Below, one piece after another: positions 1 through 9,963 of a stretch of 64,000 nt of DNA. Both the position numbers and the translations under genes were made by a program. Each line of letters opens with the position of its first letter. Positions within the stretch are counted from its first letter, which is position 1. The notes under the pieces were generated by a model. The model was not told the DNA's origin. It ran no database searches and saw only the letters and a program-made list of their open reading frames with translations. The stretch comes from Actinomadura physcomitrii (GTDB taxonomy: Bacteria; Actinomycetota; Actinomycetes; Streptosporangiales; Streptosporangiaceae), in NCBI RefSeq assembly GCF_008923205.2, contig NZ_WBMS02000036.1, positions 1-64,000 on the forward strand, written 5' to 3'.

Positions 1-1
1 A

Positions 2-33
2 CCCCTCGCACGACCCCACCCCCTCGCACGACC
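2..33. repeat. Two direct copies of a 14-bp sequence in a leader
   Basis: CCCCTCGCACGACC occurs at 2-15 and again at 20-33, an 18-bp period, just ahead of the ribosome-binding site GGGAGA (34-39) of the first gene. It may be a fold or a regulator site in the leader, or simply a slippage duplication. Confidence 0.5.
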
Positions 34-45
34 GGGAGAACCACC

Positions 46-1098
46 ATGCGCACCACCCCGATCCGCGTCACCGCCGCGGCGGTCGCCGCCGTCACCGCCC
101 TGTCCGTCTCGGCCTGCCGCGACTCGCGCGGCGGCGGGGACGGCGGCGGGAAGGACGGCGGCACCGTCAAGATCATGGTCGGCGGCATCGACAAGGTCAT
201 CTACCTGCCCGCCAAGCTGACCGAGCAGCTCGGCTACTTCAAGGAGCAGGGCCTGGACGTCCAGCTGCTCACCGAGCCGGCCGGCGCGCAGGCCGAGAAC
301 GTGCTGATCTCCGGGGACGTGCAGGGCGTCGTCGGCTTCTACGACCACACCATCGACCTGCAGACCAAGGGCAAGTGCGTGCAGAGCGTCGTGCAGATGG
401 CCGACGTGCCCGGCGAGGCGGAGATGGTCGCGTCCAAGAAGGCGGCCTCGCTCGCGTCGCCCGCCGCGTTCAAGGGCAAGAAGCTGGGCGTGACCAGCCC
501 GGGCTCGTCCACCGACTTCATCACCCGGGCGCTCGCGGTCCGCAACGGTGTGAAGACCTCGGACTACACCACGGTGAAGGCGGGCGCCGGCCCGGCGTTC
601 ATCTCCACGCTCGACAACGGCGGGATCGACGCCGGCATGACCACCGACCCGACGATCGCCAAGCTGGTCTCCACCGGCAAGGCGAAGGTCATGGTGGAGA
701 TGCGGACCGAGGACGGCACCCGCAAGGCGCTCGGCGGGCTCTACCCGTCCGGCTCGCTCTACATGGACTGCTCGTACGTGAAGTCGCACACCGAGACGGT
801 GCAGAAGCTCGCGAACGCGTTCGTCAAGACGCTCGGCTGGATCGGGGGGCACAAGCCGGCGGAGATCGCGGCGAAGATGCCGGCCGACTACGCGGGCGGC
901 GACCCGAAGCTGTACGAGCAGGCGATCACCGACTCGATCAGCATGTTCAACGGCGACGGCGTCATGCCCGCCGACGGGGCGAAGAACGTGCTGGAGGTAC
1001 TGGCCCAGTTCTCGCCCAACGTGCAGGGCAAGAAGGACCAGGTCGACCTGTCGAAGACCTACACGACCCAGTTCGTCACCAAGGCGAAGCAGTCCTGA
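46..1098 (+). CDS. NMT1/SsuA-type ABC transporter substrate-binding lipoprotein
   Basis: The 350-residue protein begins with a lipoprotein signal: basic N-terminus, Ala/Val-rich core and lipobox LSVSAC with Cys24 as the likely lipidated residue, followed by a Gly-rich linker. The mature part has the NMT1/ThiY/SsuA periplasmic-binding-fold pattern (start near YLPAKLTEQLGYFKEQGLDV, then GKKLGVTSPGSSTDF and the GGIDAGMTTDPTIAKL stretch). This family delivers nitrogenous or sulfonated small molecules (taurine, alkanesulfonates, pyrimidine precursors) to a membrane permease and ATPase. Those partners are not downstream, where a strong hairpin ends the unit, so they probably lie left of the window. 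The substrate cannot be read from sequence. Confidence 0.9.
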   Translation: MRTTPIRVTAAAVAAVTALSVSACRDSRGGGDGGGKDGGTVKIMVGGIDKVIYLPAKLTEQLGYFKEQGLDVQLLTEPAGAQAENVLISGDVQGVVGFYDHTIDLQTKGKCVQSVVQMADVPGEAEMVASKKAASLASPAAFKGKKLGVTSPGSSTDFITRALAVRNGVKTSDYTTVKAGAGPAFISTLDNGGIDAGMTTDPTIAKLVSTGKAKVMVEMRTEDGTRKALGGLYPSGSLYMDCSYVKSHTETVQKLANAFVKTLGWIGGHKPAEIAAKMPADYAGGDPKLYEQAITDSISMFNGDGVMPADGAKNVLEVLAQFSPNVQGKKDQVDLSKTYTTQFVTKAKQS

Positions 1099-1125
1099 CG
1101 GACGGCGCCCCAGGGCGCGACGGAC

Positions 1126-1158
1126 GCGGGCCGGACCTTGCGCGGAGGTCCGGCCCGC
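1126..1158. terminator. Intergenic terminator hairpin
   Basis: A perfect 12-bp stem, GCGGGCCGGACC (1126-1137) with GGTCCGGCCCGC (1147-1158), separates the convergent genes ending at 1098 (+) and 1222 (-). No U-tract follows, as is usual in high-GC actinobacteria. It can serve both directions. Confidence 0.75.
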
Positions 1159-1221
1159 TCACGTTCGCGGTGGCGCGTCCCGCGCGGGGACGGCCGCCGT
1201 CCCCGCCCGCGGCGCGGGTCG

Positions 1222-1695
1222 TCAGCGGCCCGCGGCGGAGTAGAAGTCCACGTCGGCGGCCTCGTCGTCGCGGCGGCCGGAACCCCAGCGGCGCGGCGCC
1301 CACGACGGCATCAGCAGCGCGAAGCCCATCATCGCGTACATCCCCGAGCCGAGCAGCGTCCGCAGCCCGTCGTCCATGTCGCCCGACGGCGGCACCTTGG
1401 ACGGCAGGTCCAGGACGCGGCCGGGATCGATGAGGAAGGCGACCGAGAAGCCGAGCAGCGCCAGCGCGGGCACGAGCGAGACGAGCGGCGACGCCCAGCG
1501 CGCCACGATGATCACGCCCGTCACGAGGCCGACGGCGGCCAGCAGCGCGAACGCCCCGTAGATGCGCGTGCGGTCGGTGATCTCCTGGCCGGTCCCGTCG
1601 AAGGACTGCCCGCCCTGCACGAAACCCCAGGCGGCGCCGTACGCCAGCGCGGGGGTCAGCAGGAGGCCGAGGACGAAGCCGAACGCGTGGCGCAC
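1222..1695 (-). CDS. Small integral membrane protein of unknown function
   Basis: This 157-residue protein starts at GTG and has about four hydrophobic helices (roughly residues 4-22, 45-65, 68-88 and 113-132) with short loops and a charged tail ending DEAADVDFYSAAGR. A GlyGly-Gln-Ser-rich loop follows helix 1. I do not recognise the family. It resembles the unnamed tetraspan membrane proteins common in actinomycetes. It stands alone, convergent with the lipoprotein gene and divergent from the large membrane-protein gene at 1991. Confidence 0.65.
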   Translation of the reverse strand: MRHAFGFVLGLLLTPALAYGAAWGFVQGGQSFDGTGQEITDRTRIYGAFALLAAVGLVTGVIIVARWASPLVSLVPALALLGFSVAFLIDPGRVLDLPSKVPPSGDMDDGLRTLLGSGMYAMMGFALLMPSWAPRRWGSGRRDDEAADVDFYSAAGR

Positions 1696-1990
1696 CGCGC
1701 ATCACATCCCATCGAACGCGCGCCCTTCCGGTACCGGTCCATCAGAACACGCGCACCAGGCGTAGCGCAGTAAATCCGTCCCTATTGCCCCTCGGGTGCG
1801 ATGACCGGGGGGTTTGCAGCGAACGTTCAGCGGACCTCCAGGAATCGGCCGCGCCACGCCAACCGCTCCGGCGGGCCGGGCGTCCTACGCAACAAGATCA
1901 AGTCCGCGGCCGCCGCGAACGCGTTCCGCCTCTGCGGCGAAGAAAGGCGAAGACAGAGCACGACGGCACGCCATCGCTTTCGGGGGAAGC
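1696..1990. other. Divergent intergenic region, no gene seen
   Basis: These 295 bases lie between divergent genes. Open frames continue through but lack Shine-Dalgarno sites and family features. The stretch around 1760-1800 is less GC-rich than its surroundings and could hold the two promoters. No palindrome or known regulator site stood out. Confidence 0.5.
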
Positions 1991-4129
1991 ATGATCGGAC
2001 TGAGGGTGCCCGCCGCCGGCGGGCACGGCCGCACCGCGCCGGACGCGGACCGCACCGGACGCGCCGTGGACGGGGCGGTCGACGCCGCCGTCCTGCTGTT
2101 CGCGGTGTGGACGGTCGTCTACCACGCCGGCCTGCTGCTGCGGCCGCCGACCTGGGCGCTGCTCGCGTGCTGGCTCGGCCTGTCCGCCGCGGCCGCCGCC
2201 GCGTGGGCGCTGCGCGGGCGGGGGGACGGCCCGGGAGCCGGGCCGCTGTGGCCGGAGCCCGCCGCCGCGCGCTCCCCCGCTCCCCCGCGCGCTCTCGCCC
2301 TGGTCGCGGTCGTGGCGGGGATCGTCGCGGGCGCCTGCGCCGGCCTGCAGACGTCCGGCGCCCCGTGGTGGTGCGCCTGGACGTTCGGGCTGGTCTCCGC
2401 GGCGGCGTCCGCCGCCTGCCTGCTGCTCCGCCGCCGCTTCTCCGCCGCCGCGCCGCCCGCACCGGACGCCGCACCGGACGCCACAGCCGCGCACGAGCGC
2501 TCCACGGACGAGTCCCCCGCGCGCACACTCACCGGGTCCGGTGAGACCTCCGCCCCGGAGGCGCCCGCGAGCCGGCGGGGGACGCCGCTCGCGCTCGCCA
2601 CCGCCGCCGGCTTCTCGGCCGCGTCCCTGTTCGTCGTCAACTCCGACGGCGACGACGCCTACTTCGTCTCCCGGTCCGTCGCGACGGCCGCGCTCGGCCG
2701 CATCCCGTTCAAGGACGCCATCTTCACCTCCGGGACGGCCGGCCCGGTCGCCGGCGAGCCTCCGGTCTCGTCCATCGAGGTGCTCGCCGGGAGCCTCGCG
2801 CGGATCGCCGGCGTCCCGGCGGCGTCCTTCGTGTACTACGTGCTGCTGCCGGTCGTCACGTTCATCGCGGTGTGGGCCGCGTGGCGGCTGTCGCGCGCGT
2901 GGGCGCCGCGCCGGGCGGCGGCGTGCTTCGCGGTCGCGGCCGTGTACCTGCTGTGGTCCGGGCTCGGCCCCGCGTCGCTCGGCTCGTTCCACCTGCTGCG
3001 GATGTGGCAGGGCAAGGCCGTGATGGTGTCGGCGCTCATCCCGCTGCTGTACGTCCGCCTCACGCGCTGGGCCGAGCGCCGGAGGCGGCGCGACCTGGTG
3101 ATGCTCGCCGCCTGCGGCGTCGCCGCGACCGGGCTGACCTCCTCGGCCGCGTTCGTGCTGCCGCTGGCCGTCGGCGCCGCCGCGGTCCCGCTGATCGCGT
3201 CCGGACGGGTCCGGACCGGCCTGGCGGCCTGCGTCGCGCTCACCTACCCGATCGCGGCGGGCGCGGTGGTCACACTGCAGGACCACGACACCACCGTCAC
3301 GGGATTCGTCGGCGACGCCTCCGACGACTTCCGGTGGGTGCTGCTGTACTCCGCGCCCGGGGTCCTCGCGGGGTGCGCGCTGTGGCTCGCGCCGTGGACG
3401 GCGCGGCGCGGCGTCCCCGCGCTCATCGGCGCAGGAGTGGCCGCGGTGATCGCGCTGCTGCTGGTGCCGGGCGTCCTGCGCCTCGCGGCGGACGCGACGG
3501 GGGCGGGCCAGGTGTTGTGGCGGACGATGTGGGTGGTGCCCGCGCCCGTCCTGATCGGGCTGCTGGCCACGGTGCGGGTCCCCGTCCCCGCCGGCGGGCG
3601 GCGGGCGCCCGGCGTACTCGCCGCCGCTCTGCCGGCCGCCGCCCTGGCGGTCACGATGGTCGTCGGCGGCACGCCGCTCTGGTCGGCGGAGAACGGCTCG
3701 TTCGTCGCGTCGCGCCCGTCGTGGAAGCTCCCGCCGGGGCAGGTGGGGACGGCCCGCCGGGTCGTGGACCTGGCCCGTACCGGCGGCGTGGTGGTGATGC
3801 CGCAGGGCTACATGCGGGCGGTGCCGCTGCTGACCGCCCGCGTCCACGCGGCCAACCCCAACGGGCACTACCTGCGGAACCTGCCCGTCCCGGCCCGGTT
3901 CGCGACCGACCGGCAGGTGCTGACCGCGGCGGTGCGCCGGCCCGGCGGCCGCAAGCCCGCGCTCGTCGAGCTCCGGGGCGCGATCCGCCGCGCCGGGGTC
4001 GCCGTCGCCTGCGCCCACCCGCGCGACCTGCGCGGGCTGGCCCTGCTGGAGAAGGCCGGGCTGTCCGCTCGCCGCCGGGTCGGCCGGCTGGTCTGCCTCT
4101 TCTCCGGCGAGGGACCCCGCACCCCTTAG
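1991..4129 (+). CDS. Large polytopic membrane protein, possibly DUF6077-like
   Basis: I place the start at ATG 1991 (MIGLRVPAAGG), preceded by GGGGGAAGC, rather than at an in-frame ATG 59 codons upstream that lacks a ribosome-binding site. The 712-residue product has around a dozen hydrophobic helices. Between the first helices and the next block lies a Pro/Ala-rich cytoplasmic-like insert, and the last ~130 residues are soluble. A conserved-looking loop with SDGDDAYFVSRSVATAALG recalls the first extracellular loop of GT-C-type membrane glycosyltransferases. From memory this architecture matches actinobacterial proteins filed under DUF6077, but I could not check. Function unknown; envelope polysaccharide work is a guess. 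Confidence 0.7.
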   Translation: MIGLRVPAAGGHGRTAPDADRTGRAVDGAVDAAVLLFAVWTVVYHAGLLLRPPTWALLACWLGLSAAAAAAWALRGRGDGPGAGPLWPEPAAARSPAPPRALALVAVVAGIVAGACAGLQTSGAPWWCAWTFGLVSAAASAACLLLRRRFSAAAPPAPDAAPDATAAHERSTDESPARTLTGSGETSAPEAPASRRGTPLALATAAGFSAASLFVVNSDGDDAYFVSRSVATAALGRIPFKDAIFTSGTAGPVAGEPPVSSIEVLAGSLARIAGVPAASFVYYVLLPVVTFIAVWAAWRLSRAWAPRRAAACFAVAAVYLLWSGLGPASLGSFHLLRMWQGKAVMVSALIPLLYVRLTRWAERRRRRDLVMLAACGVAATGLTSSAAFVLPLAVGAAAVPLIASGRVRTGLAACVALTYPIAAGAVVTLQDHDTTVTGFVGDASDDFRWVLLYSAPGVLAGCALWLAPWTARRGVPALIGAGVAAVIALLLVPGVLRLAADATGAGQVLWRTMWVVPAPVLIGLLATVRVPVPAGGRRAPGVLAAALPAAALAVTMVVGGTPLWSAENGSFVASRPSWKLPPGQVGTARRVVDLARTGGVVVMPQGYMRAVPLLTARVHAANPNGHYLRNLPVPARFATDRQVLTAAVRRPGGRKPALVELRGAIRRAGVAVACAHPRDLRGLALLEKAGLSARRRVGRLVCLFSGEGPRTP

Positions 4130-4213
4130 GCCTTTTCCCTTTAGGTCTGTTTCGACCGCGTCTGTCCGGGCATCGGCGCTCCATTCGATCCGACGCACGT
4201 TGGAGGACAGACA

Positions 4214-4621
4214 ATGTCGACCGCCGTCATGGTCGTCATCGCCCTGATCATCGCCGCCGTCGCCGCGGTCGTGCTCCTCGCCCGGAGGCGGGCGCGGACG
4301 CGGCGGCTGCGCGGGCGCTTCGGCCCCGAGTACGACCGGGCCGTCCAGCGGCACGGCGGGCGCGCCGCCGAGGGGAAGGCGTCCACCGAGGAGCTGCGGC
4401 AGGCCATGGTGCACAATCGCGCCCTGTTCGAGGACCTGCTGTCGGTTCCCGTCCAGCGCACCGCCCCCGATGACGCCGTTCAGGGCCCCGCTTCCGGGGC
4501 CCCCGGGGAAGGAGTCCGGCGCGGCGCGGACGGCGAGGCCGCCCGCGTGCCCGGCCCGCGCGCCGGCGAGCCCGGCGACGGGCGCACCGGCCGCGACGAC
4601 GAGCGCACCACGAGGAGCTGA
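4214..4621 (+). CDS. Single-pass membrane protein with charged cytoplasmic tail
   Basis: Start ATG 4214 follows a strong site (TGGAGGACAGACA). The 135-residue protein has one N-terminal transmembrane helix (about residues 4-22, stop-transfer RRRARTRRLR), then a charged helix with the pattern GRFGPEYDRAVQRHGG...AEGKASTEELR, and a disordered Gly/Pro/Asp-rich tail. The FGPEYDR motif recurs in small actinomycete proteins of unknown function that sit beside a partner like the next gene. Six bases separate it from that gene, so the two form an operon, probably with linked roles at the membrane. Confidence 0.75.
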   Translation: MSTAVMVVIALIIAAVAAVVLLARRRARTRRLRGRFGPEYDRAVQRHGGRAAEGKASTEELRQAMVHNRALFEDLLSVPVQRTAPDDAVQGPASGAPGEGVRRGADGEAARVPGPRAGEPGDGRTGRDDERTTRS

Positions 4622-4627
4622 GCGCCG

Positions 4628-5182
4628 ATGCAGCACAGGTCACCGGAGCAGGCGGCGTCCCCTGCCGGCGGGGCGGCAGCGGACGAGCGGGCCCGCGCCG
4701 CCGGGACCGCGGACCCGGGCGCGGCCGGGGACGTGCACGTCGCCGGTCCTCCGCCGGCGCCGGCGGAGTGCGACCCCGCCGAGGACACCTCGCCCGACCC
4801 GGTCCCCGCCGCGGGGCTGGCCGAGGACGAGGTGGCGACCGGCTTCCCGAGTCCCGCCCCCGGCGGGGCCCGGCCCGGCCTGCACCCGACGCCCGCCGGG
4901 CTCGGCGGCGTCCCGGAGCGGCTGTTCGACCCGGCGGACGCCGAGCGGTTCCGGCAGCGCTGGCACGAGGTGCAGTCCGGCTTCGTCGACGACCCGGCCG
5001 AGTCCGTCCGGGCGGCCGACGCCCTGGCCGCCGAGGCGGTCGAGGCGCTGAGCCGCTCGGCGGGGACGCACCGCCGGGCGCTGTCCGACGAGGCCGCCCG
5101 GCACGGAGCCCCGGACACCGAGCGGCTCCGGCTGGCGCTGCGCGGGTACCGCGACCTGCTGGAGCGGATCTTCGCCGCCTGA
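4628..5182 (+). CDS. Hypothetical protein with disordered N-terminus and helical C-terminal domain
   Basis: This 184-residue product has about 95 residues of low-complexity Pro/Ala/Asp sequence. A predicted all-helical domain follows, starting at RLFDPADAERFRQRWHEVQSGFVDDPAESVRAAD (given here in parts: RLFDPADAERFRQRWHEVQ, then SGFVDDPAESVRAAD) and ending near LALRGYRDLLERIFAA. That domain is a recognisable actinobacterial module usually encoded next to a small membrane protein like the gene just upstream. No catalytic motif is visible. I infer a soluble partner of the upstream membrane protein; function unknown. Confidence 0.7.
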   Translation: MQHRSPEQAASPAGGAAADERARAAGTADPGAAGDVHVAGPPPAPAECDPAEDTSPDPVPAAGLAEDEVATGFPSPAPGGARPGLHPTPAGLGGVPERLFDPADAERFRQRWHEVQSGFVDDPAESVRAADALAAEAVEALSRSAGTHRRALSDEAARHGAPDTERLRLALRGYRDLLERIFAA

Positions 5183-5192
5183 CGGTGACGGG

Positions 5193-5229
5193 CGGCCCCG
5201 GCCGCGGCCCGGATCCGGCGCCGGGGCCG
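5193..5229. terminator. Terminator hairpin
   Basis: A 10-bp stem, CGGCCCCGGC (5193-5202) with GCCGGGGCCG (5220-5229), lies 10 nt past the stop of the upstream operon and before the aldehyde dehydrogenase promoter region. Confidence 0.6.
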
Positions 5230-5301
5230 CTCGTCAAGAGGGCGGCTCGGGGTGAATACTGAACGCGATTCGGTTAGCCGCCCCCCGAGCGGAGGAGCAA
5301 C

Positions 5302-6711
<1,410 letters not shown>

Positions 6712-6717
6712 GCGGCC

Positions 6718-6748
6718 CGCGCGAGGGGGCCCGGGGCCCCCTCGCGCG
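6718..6748. terminator. Terminator hairpin of the aldehyde dehydrogenase gene
   Basis: A perfect 14-bp stem, CGCGCGAGGGGGCC (6718-6731) with GGCCCCCTCGCGCG (6735-6748) and a 3-nt loop, begins 6 nt after the stop codon. Confidence 0.85.
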
Positions 6749-6896
6749 GCGCCCCGCCACGCCGGTCGACATGTGCGGAAAGTCACGACTTCGAGTCCGG
6801 AAAGTGACATCACCACTACTGGCGGTCCGCTGCCGCGATGGCACACTCTCTGAGCAGGGGACGCCGGGACCGCACCGCCGACCGTGGAGGAGCCGG

Positions 6897-7646
6897 ATGC
6901 AGACGTGGGACGTCATCCGCCAGGACGATCTCGGCAACACGTTCCAGGTGGCCGCGCACGACTCCCGGGTCTCGGCCCTCGCGCAGGTCCTGGCCCTGGA
7001 GAGCGGCGTCCCGCACAAGCAGACGTACTGGGTGGAGGGGCCGCCCGGCCCGTCCGTCCGGACCAACCGCGACCTCTACCTGATCTTCCTGCACCTCGGC
7101 CAGGAGGCCCGCGCCGCCTCGTGGTCGCTGTCGGCGTTCCTGCGCGCGCTGTGGAAGGTGTCGGCTCCGCTGCGCGGCAACGAGCGCCTCGAGCCCGACG
7201 ACGTCGCGGCGATGTTCGCCGCCGCGTCCACCACGCCGCCCGCCGACTTCGACCCGGCGTGGAGCACCAAGGACCTGTCCCTGCCCGGTGACGAGCCGGG
7301 CGGGTACGCCGACTGGGAGCGGGTCGTGCTGTCCCAGGTCGCCGACCTGGAGGACTTCCTCGCCGCCCCGCCGGGGCCGCAGGCGCGCTTCGGCGTCGAC
7401 GCGCCGCGCCCGCCCGGCTCGGGGGCGCGCGCCACCCCGGCCCGCTGGTACAACTTCGACCCGGCGACGTACCTGGAGTGCGCGGTCGCCGGGAGCCTCG
7501 GCGGCTGGGACGCGTCCGACGGCGCGCGGGTGCCCGTGCCGGCCGGGCCCGGGGAGCCGCCCGCCCGCTCCTACGTCCGCGAGATCACCACGATGACCTG
7601 GGGCGACCTGGCCCGGATCGCGGTGTGCGGGCAGATGTACGAGTGA
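6897..7646 (+). CDS. Hypothetical cytosolic protein
   Basis: I choose ATG 6897 (MQTWDVIRQDDLGNTFQV) because GTGGAGGAGCCGG precedes it; the frame stays open far upstream but only as antisense-like sequence. The 249-residue product is soluble, without signal or membrane segments. The N-terminal ~60 residues (IRQDDLGNTF through HKQTYWVEG) look like a small beta domain as in the SPOR-like or kinase-associated single-domain proteins of actinomycetes. The C-terminus carries the aromatic motifs RWYNFDPATYLECAVAG and SYVREITTMTWGDLARI. I do not recognise the family. It stands 85 bp before the AraC regulator in the same direction. Confidence 0.65.
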   Translation: MQTWDVIRQDDLGNTFQVAAHDSRVSALAQVLALESGVPHKQTYWVEGPPGPSVRTNRDLYLIFLHLGQEARAASWSLSAFLRALWKVSAPLRGNERLEPDDVAAMFAAASTTPPADFDPAWSTKDLSLPGDEPGGYADWERVVLSQVADLEDFLAAPPGPQARFGVDAPRPPGSGARATPARWYNFDPATYLECAVAGSLGGWDASDGARVPVPAGPGEPPARSYVREITTMTWGDLARIAVCGQMYE

Positions 7647-7731
7647 GCCCGCCCACCGTGGTCCGGGCCGGGCCGCCCGAGGAGAACGCGGCGGCGGCGT
7701 TGTGTCGGCGGCGGGTGGTAGTACTGGGGGC

Positions 7732-8595
7732 ATGGTCGACAGGCCGGTCGAGATCCGCGACCGGGGAGGCTGGCTTGAGGCGCGCGGCCGCCCGCACCCC
7801 GCGCTGCGCCCCTTCCTGCGCGTCTACCAGGGGTACTGGGAGCCGGTGGCGGTCCCGTCCCGGATGCGCACGCTCCCGACCCGCACCGCCGTCGTCATCG
7901 TCAACCTCGGCCCGCCGATGCGGCTGGCGACGCCGTCCGACACCGGCACCGAGTACGGGTCGTTCGTCGCGGGCATGCACGACGGCCACGGCGAGTACAC
8001 GACCCCGGGCGGGCAGCACGGCGTCCAGCTCGACGTCACCCCGCTCGGCGCGTACACGCTGCTCGGCGTGCCGATGGCCCGGCTCACCAACGCGGCCGTC
8101 GAGCTGCCGGACCTGCTCGGCCCGGGCGCCGCGGCGCTCGTCGAGCGGCTCGCGGCGACGCCGTGCTGGGCGGCCCGGTTCGACCTGCTGGACGCGTTCC
8201 TGCTGCGCCGGCTGGAGATCGGCCCCGTGCCCGACCCAGAGGTCGCGCGGGCGTGGCGGCTGCTGGACGGCACCGGCGGCGCGGTCGGGGTCGCGCGGCT
8301 CGCCGCGGACGTGGGGTGGAGCCGGCGGCACCTCACCCAGCGGTTCACCGAGCAGGCGGGGCTGCCGCCGAAGGTGATGGGGCGGGTCCTGCGGTTCCGG
8401 CGCGCGGTGGGGCTGCTGTCGCGCGGCGGCGTCGGCCTCGCGGAGACCGCCGCGGTCTGCGGCTACTACGACCAGGCCCACCTGAACCGGGAGTTCCGCG
8501 CGCTGGCGGGGTGCACGCCGTCGCAGCTGCTCGGCGGCATGCTCGAGCAGCAGCGCCTCACCACCGCCGCCGAGCCGGCCCGGACGGCGCCCTGA
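7732..8595 (+). CDS. AraC-family transcriptional regulator
   Basis: The 287-residue protein starts at ATG 7732 (MVDRPVEIRD). Residues ~10-160 form a sensor domain of the DUF6597/AraC-associated cupin type (LRPFLRVYQGYW, TAVVIVNLGPPM, LLGVPMARLTNAAVELPDLLG). The C-terminal ~100 residues hold the two helix-turn-helix units of AraC/XylS proteins: GVARLAADVGWSRRHLTQRF and GLAETAAVCGYYDQAHLNREFRALAG (the latter in parts: GLAETAAVCGYYDQAHL, NREFRALAG). It probably binds DNA as a one-component sensor. Its target is unclear; the neighbouring SMR efflux gene, convergent and close, is one candidate. Confidence 0.88.
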   Translation: MVDRPVEIRDRGGWLEARGRPHPALRPFLRVYQGYWEPVAVPSRMRTLPTRTAVVIVNLGPPMRLATPSDTGTEYGSFVAGMHDGHGEYTTPGGQHGVQLDVTPLGAYTLLGVPMARLTNAAVELPDLLGPGAAALVERLAATPCWAARFDLLDAFLLRRLEIGPVPDPEVARAWRLLDGTGGAVGVARLAADVGWSRRHLTQRFTEQAGLPPKVMGRVLRFRRAVGLLSRGGVGLAETAAVCGYYDQAHLNREFRALAGCTPSQLLGGMLEQQRLTTAAEPARTAP

Positions 8596-8615
8596 CGCCG
8601 CGGGCCCGCCCCGGC

Positions 8616-8639
8616 GCCGGGGCCTAGACTAGCCCCGGC
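8616..8639. terminator. Bidirectional terminator hairpin
   Basis: GCCGGGGC (8616-8623) pairs with GCCCCGGC (8632-8639) around an 8-nt loop CTAGACTA. It sits between the AraC gene end and the convergent SMR gene, whose stop codon lies inside the loop. Confidence 0.6.
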
Positions 8640-8958
8640 TCACTCCCCCGCCGAGGTTCATCACGATCACGCCCACGACGATGATCACCGCGCCGGCGAT
8701 CGTCAGCGGCCGGACCTGCTCGCCGAACAGCACGACGCCGCCGGCGAACGCCCCGATGGTGCCGAGCGCGGACCAGATCGCGTAGACGGGCCCGACGTTC
8801 AGCGACGTCAGCGCCTTCGCCATGAACGCGAACGAGATCAGGTAGCCGGCGACCACCAGGACGGACGGCCCGAGCCTGCTCATCCCCTCCGACGCGCGCA
8901 TCGCCAACGTGGCGGTGACCTCGGAGGCGATCGCGAAGGCCAGCAGGACGTACGGCAT
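8629..8958 (-). CDS. SMR-family multidrug/quaternary-ammonium efflux protein
   Basis: At 109 residues with four transmembrane helices this is typical of small multidrug resistance proteins. The essential membrane-embedded glutamate is present in helix 1 (AFAIASEVTATLAMR, Glu13), and the WSALGTIGAFAGGVVLFGE segment carries the conserved helix-3 Trp and the GE of helix 4's start. Such proteins act as antiparallel or parallel homodimers exporting cationic compounds against protons. A single gene with no paired SMR subunit fits an EmrE/Qac-like homodimer. Confidence 0.93.
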   Translation of the reverse strand: MPYVLLAFAIASEVTATLAMRASEGMSRLGPSVLVVAGYLISFAFMAKALTSLNVGPVYAIWSALGTIGAFAGGVVLFGEQVRPLTIAGAVIIVVGVIVMNLGGGVSRG

Positions 8959-8992
8959 CGCAGGAGTCTAACCGGGTCATCCCGGGCACGGC

Positions 8993-9034
8993 CCGGTGAG
9001 CCCGCCGCCCCGCGCGGCGCGGCGGGCTCACCGG
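8993..9034. terminator. Terminator hairpin overlapping the LLM gene 3' end
   Basis: A perfect 15-bp stem, CCGGTGAGCCCGCCG (8993-9007) with CGGCGGGCTCACCGG (9020-9034), spans the stop codon of the minus-strand oxidoreductase and faces the SMR promoter. Confidence 0.7.
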
Positions 9035-9888
9035 CCCTGCGCGGCGATCTCCTCGAACACCTTCATGTCGGCGTCCCACGGGGTACCGGGGCGCGGCCAG
9101 TGCAGGGCGATCTCGGTGATGCCGAGATCGGCGTAGCGGCCGGCGAGGTCGGCGAACGCCTCGGCCGACGCCAGCCACGGCTCGCCGTTGAACCCGGTCA
9201 GCAGGATCCGTTCGGCGGGTGCGCCGCCCTCCGCCTCGCACGCGTCACCGAGCCTGGCCAGCCGCTCGCGGACGGTGCCGAACGGCTCGGCGCCGTCCCC
9301 GTGCGCGCTGGTCACCCAGCCGGAGCCGTACCGCGCCGCGAGCCGCATGCCGCGCGGCCCGTCGCCGGCGATCACGAACGGGACGCGGGGCCGCTGGACG
9401 CAGCCGGGGCCCGACAGCACGTCCCGCGCGGTGTAGAACGCGCCCTCGGCGGTGGTCTCCGGGTCGCGCAGCACCCGGTCGAGCAGGCCGACCCATTCGG
9501 CGAACCGGTCCGCGCGCTCGCGCGGCGTCCAGTCCGCGCCGCCGAGGACGCCCGCGTCGGACCGCCGGCTCGTCCCGCCGGCGCCGATCCCGACGGTGAG
9601 CCGGCCGCCGCTGACATGGTCGATCGTCCTGATCGCGTGCGCCGCCGGCACCGGGTGCCGGAAGTTCGGCGAGGTGACCAGCGTGCCGAGCCGGATCCGC
9701 GAGGTGACGGCCGCCGCGGCGGCCATCGTGGTGTACGCGTCGTACCAGGGCGTCGTCCCGCGCCAGGCCAGATGGTCGTAGACCCAGGCGTGGTGGAACC
9801 CCAGCTCCTCGGCGCGCCGCCACAGCTCGCCCGCCTCCGGCCAGGACTGCATCGGCCACATCACCGTGCTGATCCGCGGTGCGCTCAC
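9028..9888 (-). CDS. LLM-class F420/FMN-dependent oxidoreductase
   Basis: This 286-residue luciferase-like monooxygenase-fold protein starts at GTG 9888 with GGGGGA upstream. Family marks: WRRAEELGFHHAWVYDHL, RIRLGTLVTSPNFRHP and the HVSGGRLTVGIGAGG strand-loop that binds the flavin phosphate, then VPFVIAGDGPRGMRLAARYG. Actinobacterial members with this pattern commonly use coenzyme F420. It reduces or oxidises an unknown small molecule in the cytosol. It forms a single-gene unit on the minus strand, between the SMR gene and a PucR regulator. Confidence 0.9.
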   Translation of the reverse strand: MSAPRISTVMWPMQSWPEAGELWRRAEELGFHHAWVYDHLAWRGTTPWYDAYTTMAAAAAVTSRIRLGTLVTSPNFRHPVPAAHAIRTIDHVSGGRLTVGIGAGGTSRRSDAGVLGGADWTPRERADRFAEWVGLLDRVLRDPETTAEGAFYTARDVLSGPGCVQRPRVPFVIAGDGPRGMRLAARYGSGWVTSAHGDGAEPFGTVRERLARLGDACEAEGGAPAERILLTGFNGEPWLASAEAFADLAGRYADLGITEIALHWPRPGTPWDADMKVFEEIAAQGR

Positions 9889-9963
9889 TGCTCCCCCGTC
9901 CCTCTCCCGGACGCCCCGCCCGGGGCGCCGCCTCCCATCCCATCACCCGGCACCGACGGCCGG

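Noticed and set aside
1898..4636. A 912-codon minus-strand frame opposite the large membrane protein
   Set aside because: Product is low-complexity, without hydrophobic or domain structure; the plus-strand frame has clear transmembrane helices and a ribosome-binding site.
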